Origin: a virus
IMG/VR virus record: IMGVR_UViG_3300017952_002888
Location: 1-24,699 of that record
DNA length: 24,699 nt
Strand: one strand, 5' to 3'
Below, piece by piece: positions 1-8,711 of the stretch; positions within the stretch are counted from its first letter, which is position 1, and every line of letters begins with the position of its first letter. A program made the position numbers and the translations under genes. The notes below the pieces were generated by a model, which was not told the origin of the DNA, did not search any database, and saw only the letters and a list, made by a program, of their open reading frames with translations.

Positions 1-186
1 GAACAAAACATCTCCTTCATACATCTTTGTTTCCTTATTGTATTTGGAGCCAGATAAATTTACCTGATATGGCTTATTCGTCTTAAATGGATACCTGAGT
101 ACTTTCGAAAGATCACAGATAGTGTTACCTCTGTATTCGACAGCTCCACCAAACATTACAATTCCCTTTATATTCTCAAACTTCAT
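1..186 (-). CDS. Hypothetical protein, 3' part cut by window edge
   Basis: An open frame starts at an ATG (base 186) and runs off the left edge, giving the first 62 residues. It begins MKFENIKGIVMFGGAV and has hydrophilic, beta-rich content. The start overlaps the 3' end of the polymerase gene by 11 bases, as is usual in this tightly packed strand, and a weak GTGG-type ribosome binding site lies just upstream. I do not recognise the family, and its C-terminal part is not visible. Its position last in the replication run suggests co-transcription with the polymerase, nothing more. Confidence 0.6.
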   Translation of the reverse strand, partial: MKFENIKGIVMFGGAVEYRGNTICDLSKVLRYPFKTNKPYQVNLSGSKYNKETKMYEGDVLF

Positions 187-2740
187 AATTATCCACCATC
201 CAGACTACCTCATTTTTGTTTAGGCTTTTCAAAGTTTCATATTCATAGAGCATTCTATTTCTGCTCACATTACTATTTTTCCCTAATAGCGATCCTGTGC
301 ATATCAAAGGAACACTAGCTCTCTTGTTGAGGCCAGAAAGAATCAACATGAGAATTTCGATCCAAGTAAAATCCTCTACCTTCTTACCTAATTTTAGCTC
401 GGCTTCATCGATTTTTCGAAAAAAATCATCACAATCTTTATCTCCGACGCTTTTTATTCTAGAAAGACCGTAGAAAATAGAGTTCTTTTCTTCATCATAA
501 TGAAAATCACGGTAGAGATTAGAAAGATTTGGGGGACTAACATCAATTGAGAATGTTCTACAATCCATAACAAGATCGCGAACCTCATCTTTCCACATTG
601 GTTTTTTGTGTGCATGGTTCAGATATTTCTCAAAAAATATAGGAGTATCGTGAACCTTACAATAGGCCGACCAATAAGCATTTACAGCATAAACCACACT
701 ATGGCTAGCATTGAACGAATATCTGTTCGCCTTTTCGATATTATCAAAAATATCCATAGCAATTTTAGCGTCTACAAGTCCAACCTCTTCACAACCATCA
801 ATGAATTTTTGCTTTAGCTCTTTCATAAGCTTTGCATTTTTCTTACCAATAGCTTTTCTCAAGTCATCAGAAAGTTCTTCGGAAAATCCCGCAAGCTTAG
901 TTGCGATTTTCATCGCCTGTTCTTGATATACAATAATCCCATAAGTATCTTTTAGGATAGGTTCAAGAGAAGGGTGAAGATAATCAAAACTAGCACCAAA
1001 TTTACGATCAACGTAGTGCTGTGTCATACTCTTACCTTCGAGAGAAGCACCTAACGCCCCCGGTCTTAATAAAGCAGAGAGGTCTGACAATTCCTTGATA
1101 CTTCTAGGTTTAACTTTTGCTGACCAAGTTTGACCAGTATCTGAGTCTAATTGAAATACTCCCTTAGTTCTTCCTTCACACATCAGATCCCAAACCTCTT
1201 CATCATCAAAATTATTCAACTCAGAAAGTGTTTTAATCTTTTTGCTCTTGTTTACGATCCCCAAGATTTTACTGAGAATATCTACCCCAAGAATATCGAG
1301 TTTAAGTCCACCCATATACTCGACTTCTTTCATAGTGATCGTACTTACAATATCGCCGTCATCATCAATACGAACTGGCATAAAGTTCTTAATTGGATCT
1401 GGAGAAATAACAACAGCAGCAGCATGTTTTCCGTGCTGTCTATAGATTCCTTCAATTTCTACAGCAAGCTTGAATACTTCCGCATAATCACCAACATAAT
1501 GAAATTCACCGTCATCATTAGATACTACTCGACAATATTTGTCCATTATTTTTGGACGATGTTTTAGAGTCCATAGTAGCAGAGAAGTCTCTTCTACATC
1601 TTCCATCTGGTCTTCGACCTTTGCCTTTTCTGGCATCATCTTAGTGATTTCCTTAATCTCACCAAATGGAAGATCGGTTTTTTGCTTGAACGCAATCTCT
1701 AGAGCAGAACGAGCCTGAAATGTACCAAACGTTCCAATATGACACACATTCTCATTACCATACCTCTGTTTAATATATTCTAGAACATCTGCTCTGTTTT
1801 CAGACGGAATATCCACATCAATATCTGGAAGCTCAACTCTCGTAGCGGTGTTTCTTGATTTATTATAGAAACGACCGAACAGAAGGTTGTATTCGATAGG
1901 ATCTGTTTGAGTGACCCCAATTAGATACGAGACAAGGCAACCGGCAGCACTCCCTCTCCCCGGTCCCGGCAACCACCCTTGATCGCGAACGTAATTCACA
2001 ATGTCCCACACGATCAGAAAATATGAAGAAAGTCCAGCACCTTGCAGTACCTCAAGTTCATATTTTACTCTATCGGCGTACTCCTTTTCTTTTTCAGGGG
2101 TGTCTATTTTGTCTGTACCCTTTAGCTTTTCACGCCAACCGTCTCTACAAAGCTGTCTTAGAAACTCGTCTGGGGAAAGATTGTTTGGGCAAGAAAAAGA
2201 GGGGAGGATAGGTCTAGACGCCAATCCATAATCCTCAACGCTATCTGCAAGTTCTTTTGCTCTTAGGTACTCTTCATTAGTTTCATATTCGGAAACAAAA
2301 TCAGATTCACTAAGAACTTTCCTTTTCTCTTCAGGGGTTGTTTCTTTATTAGAGTTTACAAGTAGCTCTAGTTCCGCATAGTCTCCATCAAAGTAGTTTG
2401 CGGTTTTATCAGAAAAAAGACGAATGTTTTTATTGAGTTGAAGATCAGCAATCTCTGACTCAGAGACGGTTTCTCCAAGTCCCATCTTGGAACAGACAGA
2501 GATGAGAGTATTCAGTCCATCTCTATTAAGAGCATAAAATGGAAGTCCGTCGAGTTCCACTCCAATTACCGGCTTGACTTCTTCATCCTTACACGCCTTG
2601 TAGAAGTCTACCATCCCCGATATCGTATTTTTATCGCAGATCCCAACAAACTTCCACTCTTTTTCTTTTGCTAATTTTGCAAGCTGTTTAGGCTTAATAA
2701 AAGAAGAGTGTAACGAATTGTGAGTGTAGTTTCTTAGCAT
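176..2740 (-). CDS. dnaE: DNA polymerase III alpha subunit (C-family, DnaE-like), compact
   Basis: This is a replicative DNA polymerase of the bacterial C family. The catalytic core is intact: GPGRGSAAG at 259-267, the PDIDVD aspartate motif at 305-310 (D306/D308 match E. coli D401/D403), KLDILG at 480-485 with the third aspartate D482, and the conserved FNASHSVVYA near 676. A degenerate helix-hairpin-helix (GLSRIKSVGD) lies near 758. At 854 residues it is much shorter than E. coli DnaE (about 1160). The N-terminal PHP domain is cut to about 130 residues and has lost ligands (YTHNS for HxH, CDKN for TDHG), and the usual C-terminal OB-fold and tau-binding regions appear absent. No proofreading exonuclease domain is visible. 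The ATG at 2740 follows GGGGAG at 9 bases spacing. The nuclease gene lies 5 bases upstream. Confidence 0.95.
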   Translation of the reverse strand: MLRNYTHNSLHSSFIKPKQLAKLAKEKEWKFVGICDKNTISGMVDFYKACKDEEVKPVIGVELDGLPFYALNRDGLNTLISVCSKMGLGETVSESEIADLQLNKNIRLFSDKTANYFDGDYAELELLVNSNKETTPEEKRKVLSESDFVSEYETNEEYLRAKELADSVEDYGLASRPILPSFSCPNNLSPDEFLRQLCRDGWREKLKGTDKIDTPEKEKEYADRVKYELEVLQGAGLSSYFLIVWDIVNYVRDQGWLPGPGRGSAAGCLVSYLIGVTQTDPIEYNLLFGRFYNKSRNTATRVELPDIDVDIPSENRADVLEYIKQRYGNENVCHIGTFGTFQARSALEIAFKQKTDLPFGEIKEITKMMPEKAKVEDQMEDVEETSLLLWTLKHRPKIMDKYCRVVSNDDGEFHYVGDYAEVFKLAVEIEGIYRQHGKHAAAVVISPDPIKNFMPVRIDDDGDIVSTITMKEVEYMGGLKLDILGVDILSKILGIVNKSKKIKTLSELNNFDDEEVWDLMCEGRTKGVFQLDSDTGQTWSAKVKPRSIKELSDLSALLRPGALGASLEGKSMTQHYVDRKFGASFDYLHPSLEPILKDTYGIIVYQEQAMKIATKLAGFSEELSDDLRKAIGKKNAKLMKELKQKFIDGCEEVGLVDAKIAMDIFDNIEKANRYSFNASHSVVYAVNAYWSAYCKVHDTPIFFEKYLNHAHKKPMWKDEVRDLVMDCRTFSIDVSPPNLSNLYRDFHYDEEKNSIFYGLSRIKSVGDKDCDDFFRKIDEAELKLGKKVEDFTWIEILMLILSGLNKRASVPLICTGSLLGKNSNVSRNRMLYEYETLKSLNKNEVVWMVDNYEV

Positions 2741-2745
2741 TATCT

Positions 2746-3789
2746 TTAACTCCCCGGTGCATGATAGTAAGAGATATCGAAGTCATCTCTTTTAAGACTC
2801 TTCATTGTTTCATCAAGTCCCACATATTTAACACTTGCCTCAACAAAATCACAGATTCTAGTGTTTGTTCCGGGCCAATTTTCCTTACCGTACCTACACA
2901 TAAAACACTTATTTTTCTCGGGTTTCCCGTCTGCCATTATCTTGTTTGAATACTTCACGCAACTTGGAAGATCATTCTCCAAAACCTGAGTATACTTCTT
3001 TTTCAGTTTTTCCATGAAAATTTCTTCATGTTCGTCATCAAAGCAGAAACTAAAAGCACCACCATCCCGAATAAAATATATCGTCATGATAATGTTATAT
3101 TCAGGATACATTTTTCTAAGAGCATAATAATAAAGAAGTAGTTGAGGATCTTGATCGAGATATTCGTAATCTTTCTCCTCTCCAGTCGCCCAATTCTTTC
3201 TAGCTCCAGTTTTGTAATCTATCACTTGTAAAGTGTTCTCGTCTTCTTTAACAACTAGATCGATTGTACCTTTTAGACTCAGATATCCAGTCATCTTAGT
3301 TCCGTCTGGTAAGACCTGATCTAATTTTGCCCAATCCTCTTTAATTTCAATATCAAAGTGTTGTTCTGGCTTGAAAATTTCTTGATTACGAGGATCATAG
3401 CGACCATCTTTAAACGTTAAAGCTTCATTAAGCCACTCTACACAAAATTTCCAGTCTGCATTTGTATAATCTTTCTCACATTTAGAAGTGTAGTATTCGT
3501 AACACTCTTCCAACATTCTATCTACAAATTCTTGAGTTCTTAATTCTGACTTGTTGATTTTGATTTCACCAACAGCATCATCATCTAAGATCAATTTTCT
3601 CTTTTTTGGATTTTCCTGCTCGTAGAGTTTGAGTCCCGCCAAAATTTCCATAACCTTATGAATTACGGTTCCTTTGTTTGCGGCTTTCCCAGATCCTCCA
3701 TGAATCCCAAGATTGTAAGATATGAAATATTGCATTTCGCACATATCATATCCGTTCATGCTCGAACTTCTAAAGTAATTAGCATACAT
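2746..3789 (-). CDS. PD-(D/E)XK nuclease, RecB/Cas4-like with probable Fe-S cluster
   Basis: A RecB/Cas4-type exonuclease domain protein. GTIDLV (D177) and VIDYKTG (D191, K193) form the PD-(D/E)XK core, followed by QLLLYYYAL (Q216, Y220) as motif QxxxY. H44 in TVIHKVME fits the upstream conserved histidine. One N-terminal cysteine (C17, in DMCEMQYF) and three C-terminal ones (C295, C298, C313) have the layout that binds a 4Fe-4S cluster in Cas4 and AddB. The ATG overlaps the stop of the dNMP kinase gene (TAATG). Between kinase and polymerase, a role in end processing or recombination during replication is a fair inference. Nothing points to CRISPR adaptation. Confidence 0.88.
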   Translation of the reverse strand: MYANYFRSSSMNGYDMCEMQYFISYNLGIHGGSGKAANKGTVIHKVMEILAGLKLYEQENPKKRKLILDDDAVGEIKINKSELRTQEFVDRMLEECYEYYTSKCEKDYTNADWKFCVEWLNEALTFKDGRYDPRNQEIFKPEQHFDIEIKEDWAKLDQVLPDGTKMTGYLSLKGTIDLVVKEDENTLQVIDYKTGARKNWATGEEKDYEYLDQDPQLLLYYYALRKMYPEYNIIMTIYFIRDGGAFSFCFDDEHEEIFMEKLKKKYTQVLENDLPSCVKYSNKIMADGKPEKNKCFMCRYGKENWPGTNTRICDFVEASVKYVGLDETMKSLKRDDFDISYYHAPGS

Positions 3790-4721
3790 TAAATATTTTT
3801 TCCCTCTTTAGCTGGATTGATTTTCATTGTGGCAGAACTTCTTTTCTGTACCAAGTCTTTTATAGCTATAAAAAAATCCCCTTTTGGGACAAAGGTCTGA
3901 ATCCATCCCCAATCCTTGAGGATTTTAACAGCTTCATCGCACATCTCTCTAATGTTCATATCCTGATTATCAATCACAGCATCGCATTTTTCAAGATCGA
4001 ATGAATTTTCGGACTTGTGTTTATCGTCAAATGGATTTCTAGTTAGACCAATTATTTTGCCATTATTTTCTTGTACGGCATCTATTTCATTATTGAAACG
4101 ACAGTCAGAAATAACAGCAACTCCAGAATTCTCTGTAAGGATATCCTTCATGCAACGATTGACCCATATCGACTCATACATTTTCCTCATAATATCGCTA
4201 CCGAAGAATTGTAGAAATTCGCGAATGGTCATTGGTCCGGGTTCGTGATACGACAAACACTCATCTAAAAGCATACCGCTCGTTTCCTGTACAGCACGAT
4301 CATTGTAGACATTATCAGTACATACTCCCGGCATGTTTTCCCAACGAAGATGCTCCATTACTGTTTTTTTGTCTTTATCAGTACCATATACAAGATTGCG
4401 AGGACACTCAAATAAATCGATAGCGATTTCTTTTAGTGACTCAGCAAAGCTATAATTCTTAATAAAAGGCCACATTGAATCAGCAGCCCATCTTGCAAAA
4501 CGGAAATCATTAGTTTGATCAACCGTTAACTTTACTGTTGCAAGCTGTTCCTTACCATCAATTATAGTTGGTAGACCTTCTACAATCAACTCCCCCTCTT
4601 CGTCAATTGCGAAGTTTGTAATAATACCATTCCACTGTAATTGTAAACCATGCAGAAAATTAGAGAGGGTATTTTTACCCGCTTGTTTTTTTCCTGCAAT
4701 ACCTAAAATTTTCTGTTCCAT
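3789..4721 (-). CDS. Deoxynucleoside monophosphate kinase
   Basis: This is a phage-type dNMP kinase (T4 gp1-like), which phosphorylates dNMPs to dNDPs for phage DNA synthesis in the cytoplasm. The N-terminal P-loop is GKKQAGKNT at 10-18. The family signature TIREFLQFFGSD...IWVNR, with a following VISDCRFNNE strand, occurs in the second half. At 310 residues it is longer than T4 gp1 (241). The extra length lies between the P-loop helix and the SFAESLKE motif, in a beta-rich insert at about residues 30-75, plus a C-terminal tail. It shares one base with the primase stop and one with the nuclease start (TAATG). With NrdJ in the same window it supplies dNTP precursors. Confidence 0.88.
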   Translation of the reverse strand: MEQKILGIAGKKQAGKNTLSNFLHGLQLQWNGIITNFAIDEEGELIVEGLPTIIDGKEQLATVKLTVDQTNDFRFARWAADSMWPFIKNYSFAESLKEIAIDLFECPRNLVYGTDKDKKTVMEHLRWENMPGVCTDNVYNDRAVQETSGMLLDECLSYHEPGPMTIREFLQFFGSDIMRKMYESIWVNRCMKDILTENSGVAVISDCRFNNEIDAVQENNGKIIGLTRNPFDDKHKSENSFDLEKCDAVIDNQDMNIREMCDEAVKILKDWGWIQTFVPKGDFFIAIKDLVQKRSSATMKINPAKEGKNI

Positions 4722-5872
4722 TATTTTTCCTCTTTTAATAACATTGCTTCTTTGAACGTCTTGGGGAGTTTATCTAATATATGCTCCTGAAACTCCTCTT
4801 TTGTTAGATCGGCTACATCTGCCTTCTCTTCTTGTGTTTTATAAAATCTCTGAATGTCTCTCATCAGTGACTTCGGAATAACTGGTCGATGGATATTGTA
4901 TCTCCTGCCACATTTCTTGGCGATTTTTTCTGCTGCCTTTTCTCCAGCATCATCAAAATCTGTGAGTATGACCATATTTTGAATCATGGTTTTCTCCAAG
5001 ACCAATAGTTGACTTTCAGAGAGGTCACACCCCATCAGCCCAATGCAATTTTCAGCACCGGATTCGTAACAACGCCAAACATCGCCTTGTCCTTCAACTA
5101 CGAACACAGTCATTATAGTCTCAATTAGCGACTTTGATTGATTAAATCCATAAAAAAGTGAAGAAAAGACACCTTTTGAGGTAGAATTCTTCCATTTCGG
5201 GTATTCATTATTCTCATAAATCTTTCTTCCAGTGCAGCCAGCATATCTTCCGTCTTCGGTGTAAACTGGAACCACTGCCCTAAAAGCCATTGGCTTATCC
5301 TTGTCCATACAGTCGCCAACATCAAATTTATATAGAGTTTCAGGTTCATAGTATGTCCGTCTCTTTAATATATTTGGATTGGTGAGTTTTCCAGTGTAAT
5401 ACTGAGATGGAATATCCAGCTTATTGATAATCGTTTCTCTTGAAATATTTGGTAATTCCAGTTCCTTATTTTTCTTTTCAAAAACATCAAAAAGGTTAGA
5501 TTTGTTATTATTGTACTTTTTCGAAGACACGGAAAAATCTATATCTCCAACCAAACTTTTTGCACAGTTGATCACCTGTGGAAAAGCGATTTCTTCATCA
5601 TTCAGGCAACTTAATATCCCTTGAATAAATCCGAAAATATTATTGCCGTAGTCGTCATGACATCCACGAGTCCAACATACCCAATTCCCCTTAGCGGAAT
5701 CTCCATCGGTAAAAATACACGCTCCAGTTGGATTATCTCCATTATGGACCGGACAGGGAAACACTAGTCTGTTGTGTTCCTCAGTGTATTCTATATGGAA
5801 TTTATCTAGAATCTTCTTAGGATCTTCATTAAGAGATTCAGCTATCTTGAATATCTGTTCCTGAGCTATCAT
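4721..5872 (-). CDS. dnaG: DNA primase (DnaG-type)
   Basis: Synthesises RNA primers for lagging-strand replication. The N-terminal CHC2 zinc finger has C40, H43, C66 and C71. The RNA polymerase core strand VPVYTEDGRYAG is near 201-212. A TOPRIM domain follows, with VVEGQGD (E260) and LTDFDDAG (D305, D307). At 383 residues it stops soon after TOPRIM, so the C-terminal helicase-binding domain of bacterial DnaG is missing or very short. A TTG six bases upstream could extend the frame, but GAGGG lies 8 bases before the ATG at 5872 and only 2 before that TTG, so I use the ATG. It overlaps the helicase gene by 35 bases. Confidence 0.92.
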   Translation of the reverse strand: MIAQEQIFKIAESLNEDPKKILDKFHIEYTEEHNRLVFPCPVHNGDNPTGACIFTDGDSAKGNWVCWTRGCHDDYGNNIFGFIQGILSCLNDEEIAFPQVINCAKSLVGDIDFSVSSKKYNNNKSNLFDVFEKKNKELELPNISRETIINKLDIPSQYYTGKLTNPNILKRRTYYEPETLYKFDVGDCMDKDKPMAFRAVVPVYTEDGRYAGCTGRKIYENNEYPKWKNSTSKGVFSSLFYGFNQSKSLIETIMTVFVVEGQGDVWRCYESGAENCIGLMGCDLSESQLLVLEKTMIQNMVILTDFDDAGEKAAEKIAKKCGRRYNIHRPVIPKSLMRDIQRFYKTQEEKADVADLTKEEFQEHILDKLPKTFKEAMLLKEEK

Positions 5873-7274
5873 TCTCAAATCCCTCGGAGTTCTTTAAGTA
5901 AAAATCTCTTGTTTCCAACTCTTTTACAGTAGCAATATTAAACTTGTAATTGAAGTTTATGTAATCGCTTCCTTCTAGTCCAGCACCGTGTCTAGCGACA
6001 ATGGGAACCAATTTCCTATTTCCTCTATCGGGACCATCATTCGCTACTTCTTCCTCACTCTTTTCCTTTAATATACTGAAACTGGTACAAGTTTTGAGAA
6101 TACCATCGCTTCCAGCAACAACATCTGTAGATTCTCTTGTAATACCATCTCTATTCAATTGAATAAAAGATACGATTGGAACATCATATTTAACAGCAAA
6201 GTTGTGAAGGTCCATCATACTAAAGGCTAGTAACTGGTATTCCTTCATGCTATCATTGATTTCGCCATGATCGGTTACTTTGAAATAGTCATATATGATT
6301 ACACAATCATTAACTCGACCTGTTTCATCGAATCCAACATCACGATAAATAAAGTTTCTAATGATACCTAGAATTGTGGCAAACTTTGTTCCAGAAACGT
6401 TAACGTATTTGTAGTTCATTTCTTTGAATTTTTTAGCTGCCTCTCTGACTCTTCTTGTTTCTTCTGGGTCTTTAATATACTTTCCGGTTGATATCTTCTC
6501 AATATCTACACCGCTAAGACAAGAAATCATTCTGTCATTATGATCATCTTTCCCCATCTCAGTATCGACGATAAGAGTAGGAATGTCGCGAGAAGCTATA
6601 TTCATGCATAGAGCATCAGCAGTAAAACTTTTACCGACCTTCATTCTCGCTCCGATAAGATCAACACATTTCCTTCTGAGTCCACCACCAATTGCCTTAT
6701 CAAACCACTTCCATCCGGTGGAGATACCAATCATATCTACCGGATTAGCTTCTTTTTCGGCAAGGTATTCATCGATACTATCTGCGGGACGGATAGCCTT
6801 ATTATCAGATTCTTTATATATTTGCGAAGTAAAATCAAGAACTGGAGTCTCAATCAAATTAATGATATCGAGAATTGGCTCGCTACCGCTAACGTCAGAT
6901 AAAGCCTGCTTAATTCTATCTGCTAAAACAGCACCCTTATTCGCAAAGAGTAGCTTTGTTAGTTTAGATGCTTGAACTTCTGCATTTGCACGAGTGATTG
7001 GCATAGAAAAAAGAGATCGGATAAAACCAATCTCTTCATCATTTGCAATCTCTTCATAAAAGCCAAGTTCTGTTGCAGTAGATAATATAGACGTTAAATC
7101 AATCTCTTCTGAATTTTGAAAAATCTTATCAAAACATTTGAATAGCCTTTGGTTATTAACGTCATAAAAGGCTTGTGGTTCTATATAATCTATCTCATAG
7201 AAGAAATCTACCCCGTACTGGCATAGTCCAGCCAATACTGCATTTTCTGCTGCTGTGTTTTTCAACTCTGTCAT
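5838..7274 (-). CDS. dnaB: Replicative DNA helicase (DnaB-type)
   Basis: Hexameric helicase that unwinds the fork and recruits primase. Residues 1-110 are the DnaB N-terminal helical domain (ENAVLAGL, VNNQRLF). STGWKWFDKAIGGGL starts the RecA-fold motor near 185. Walker A is GARMKVGKS (208-216), with a Glu in VDTEMGKDD near 239 and a Walker B-like strand VIIYDYFKV. QLNRDG fits the region that contacts DNA. A TTG 15 bases upstream would also open the frame, but the ATG at 7274 sits 3 bases from the upstream stop and follows GGGGTG. That choice gives 478 residues, close to bacterial DnaB. The primase gene overlaps its 3' end. Confidence 0.92.
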   Translation of the reverse strand: MTELKNTAAENAVLAGLCQYGVDFFYEIDYIEPQAFYDVNNQRLFKCFDKIFQNSEEIDLTSILSTATELGFYEEIANDEEIGFIRSLFSMPITRANAEVQASKLTKLLFANKGAVLADRIKQALSDVSGSEPILDIINLIETPVLDFTSQIYKESDNKAIRPADSIDEYLAEKEANPVDMIGISTGWKWFDKAIGGGLRRKCVDLIGARMKVGKSFTADALCMNIASRDIPTLIVDTEMGKDDHNDRMISCLSGVDIEKISTGKYIKDPEETRRVREAAKKFKEMNYKYVNVSGTKFATILGIIRNFIYRDVGFDETGRVNDCVIIYDYFKVTDHGEINDSMKEYQLLAFSMMDLHNFAVKYDVPIVSFIQLNRDGITRESTDVVAGSDGILKTCTSFSILKEKSEEEVANDGPDRGNRKLVPIVARHGAGLEGSDYINFNYKFNIATVKELETRDFYLKNSEGFENDSSGTDIQDS

Positions 7275-7276
7275 TT

Positions 7277-7807
7277 TCACCCCAAACAATCATTACACTT
7301 CGTTCCGTAATCTTCACCAATATAAAGTTCCTGAGGAATCTCAAAAGGACTTCCACAATCGGTACATTTTACTCTAATATTTTTTGCCTTCGGTTTTTTA
7401 ATCGGCTTGCTTTCAGCTTTATGCTTTTGATGATCCTCGTCCCTTCCTATAGAATTATAGTCTTTAGGATTGAACATATTTGGTCTATTTTCAGAAATTA
7501 CCGATCTTGATTCCCTTGTTCTGATGGGGTCGTTGAAATCATTTGCGTAATAATCGGTATCGACTTCATCAGTTTCGACTCTCATTTCATGATAGACTTT
7601 TTTATCAACAAGAAGATCTTCCAGAATTGATAATAGGTCATCATCCGGTTCTCCACCATCTTCAGGAATTAGCTTAAAAATCTTATTGCAGATTTTGCTA
7701 GCCTGTTCTCTTGACTCTTCCGGCACTAGCGAGATTCCGATATCAATGAATTCATTATCGCCTAGTTTACACCCTTTTTTTATCAAATTAAGTATCTTCT
7801 CTTTCAT
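7277..7807 (-). CDS. Hypothetical protein with C-terminal zinc ribbon
   Basis: 176 residues, family not recognised. The N-terminal half (1-75) is predicted helical and acidic. The middle (75-145) is polar and probably disordered, with a KPIKKPKAKN basic stretch. The end carries CTDCGSPFEIP and KCNDCLG, a CxxC...CxxC zinc ribbon. It is coupled to the helicase gene (gap of 2 bases) and overlaps the upstream gene by ATGA. By position it could be a replication accessory or helicase-loading factor, but nothing in its sequence shows this. Confidence 0.75.
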   Translation of the reverse strand: MKEKILNLIKKGCKLGDNEFIDIGISLVPEESREQASKICNKIFKLIPEDGGEPDDDLLSILEDLLVDKKVYHEMRVETDEVDTDYYANDFNDPIRTRESRSVISENRPNMFNPKDYNSIGRDEDHQKHKAESKPIKKPKAKNIRVKCTDCGSPFEIPQELYIGEDYGTKCNDCLG

Positions 7808-8313
7808 GATTTATTTCTTCCTATTTGTTCTAATGTATTTGCCATTTTCTCTATCGGATAAATTGTTTTCTCAATACTTTTTACCCTACTCAAAGAATTT
7901 GTCTTGAGCTTGAAAATTTCCTTAGCAAGTGGATTTTCTTTAACCGCAGAATAAAACTTCTGCTCCCATTTAGTATATCCATCGCCATAGTCATTAATTT
8001 TATCACTAACTATGTAGTAGATGCTCTCGTTTGCCCAATCCAAAATAGACTGCTCTTTCCCTAGTATACCATAGAGATATTGAACGTACCTATGGAGAAA
8101 ATATGCGGCATAATTAACTTCGTTAGAGTTCATGCTACGAATTTTATCGTAAGGCATATTCATGTATCTCTTAACTTCGTCTTTATTTTTATCGTTGAAG
8201 TCACAGTTGTATACATTGTTTAGGTCTTTCCACTCTTGTATCTTTAAGAGGAATTCCTTGACCGTTTCGTTGTCAGTATAGTCTTCATATTTAATGTTCG
8301 GATCTATTATCAA
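7804..8313 (-). CDS. Hypothetical helical protein, probable TTG start
   Basis: About 170 residues, mostly helical and charged, with no motif that I recognise. No ATG occurs in the first 50 codons. TTG codons at 8328 and 8313 can both open the frame. The one at 8313 is preferred because GGAGAGG lies about 6 bases upstream and because it overlaps the upstream TGA as TTTTGA, mimicking the ATGA couplings of its neighbours. It sits between the Vsr-like nuclease and the zinc-ribbon protein, inside the recombination/replication run, so a DNA-metabolism role is plausible but unproven. Confidence 0.7.
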   Translation of the reverse strand: MIIDPNIKYEDYTDNETVKEFLLKIQEWKDLNNVYNCDFNDKNKDEVKRYMNMPYDKIRSMNSNEVNYAAYFLHRYVQYLYGILGKEQSILDWANESIYYIVSDKINDYGDGYTKWEQKFYSAVKENPLAKEIFKLKTNSLSRVKSIEKTIYPIEKMANTLEQIGRNKS

Positions 8314-8711
8314 AATTTTCCTCTCCAATCTTCCTCATCTTCATTGTAGGCAAACTCAATAAAGGTTATTCCATTATTTTCGCACCATTCCTTTTTTTTC
8401 TTATCTCTAGCCTGTGCTAAAAGAAAATCCTTTTTGGAATCGAAGAAATGAGAATTAAATTTGAAATGTTGTTCCCCATGTGCTTCTACTACAATTCTCT
8501 CTACCGGCAAAAAGAAGTCTGCCGTTAAGCATTTTATTCTACCAGTTTTTGATCCGGGTAAAGTAACCTCTTGGAGAATATTTGAGTATGGAAAAATTTC
8601 CCTTAAAAAGTCGTAAGCTTTTTCATGTAACTTGGACCTCTTTGAAACTGAGGATTGCTTGCTTGATGGAGTAAAAGAATATTCACGACCGTCAAATCCT
8701 ACAACCTTCAT
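8310..8711 (-). CDS. Vsr/DUF559-like PD-(D/E)XK endonuclease
   Basis: A small (133-residue) protein with the restriction-endonuclease-like fold as found in Vsr and DUF559 proteins. It has SKLHEKAYDFL with E30, TADFFLP with D65, VVEAHGEQHF with E76, H78, Q81 and H82, then a basic helix (ARDKKKKEW) and a final strand GITFIEF. The D...ExH arrangement suggests a metal-dependent nuclease in which H78 replaces the usual lysine. The ATG overlaps the stop of the RecA-like gene (ATGA), so the two are probably translated together. I infer a recombination or repair nuclease working with that recombinase; a homing-type nuclease is less likely given the strict coupling. Confidence 0.7.
   Translation of the reverse strand: MKVVGFDGREYSFTPSSKQSSVSKRSKLHEKAYDFLREIFPYSNILQEVTLPGSKTGRIKCLTADFFLPVERIVVEAHGEQHFKFNSHFFDSKKDFLLAQARDKKKKEWCENNGITFIEFAYNEDEEDWRGKF

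Noticed and set aside
1151-1567. Plus-strand open frame of 138 codons and other plus-strand frames
   Set aside because: They lie antisense to strongly recognisable genes such as dnaE, have no ribosome sites and show the composition of reversed coding sequence.
2746-3789. Cas4-like nuclease as a sign of a CRISPR system
   Set aside because: There is no repeat-spacer array, Cas1 or Cas2 in the window, and the gene sits within the replication operon.
5873-5878. TTG start for the primase gene (and similar TTG or GTG extensions for the helicase, tail-like, structural and 22532 genes)
   Set aside because: In most cases an ATG just downstream has a better-spaced ribosome site, and for the tail-like gene it overlaps the upstream stop like its neighbours. 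The extensions add only a few unconserved residues.
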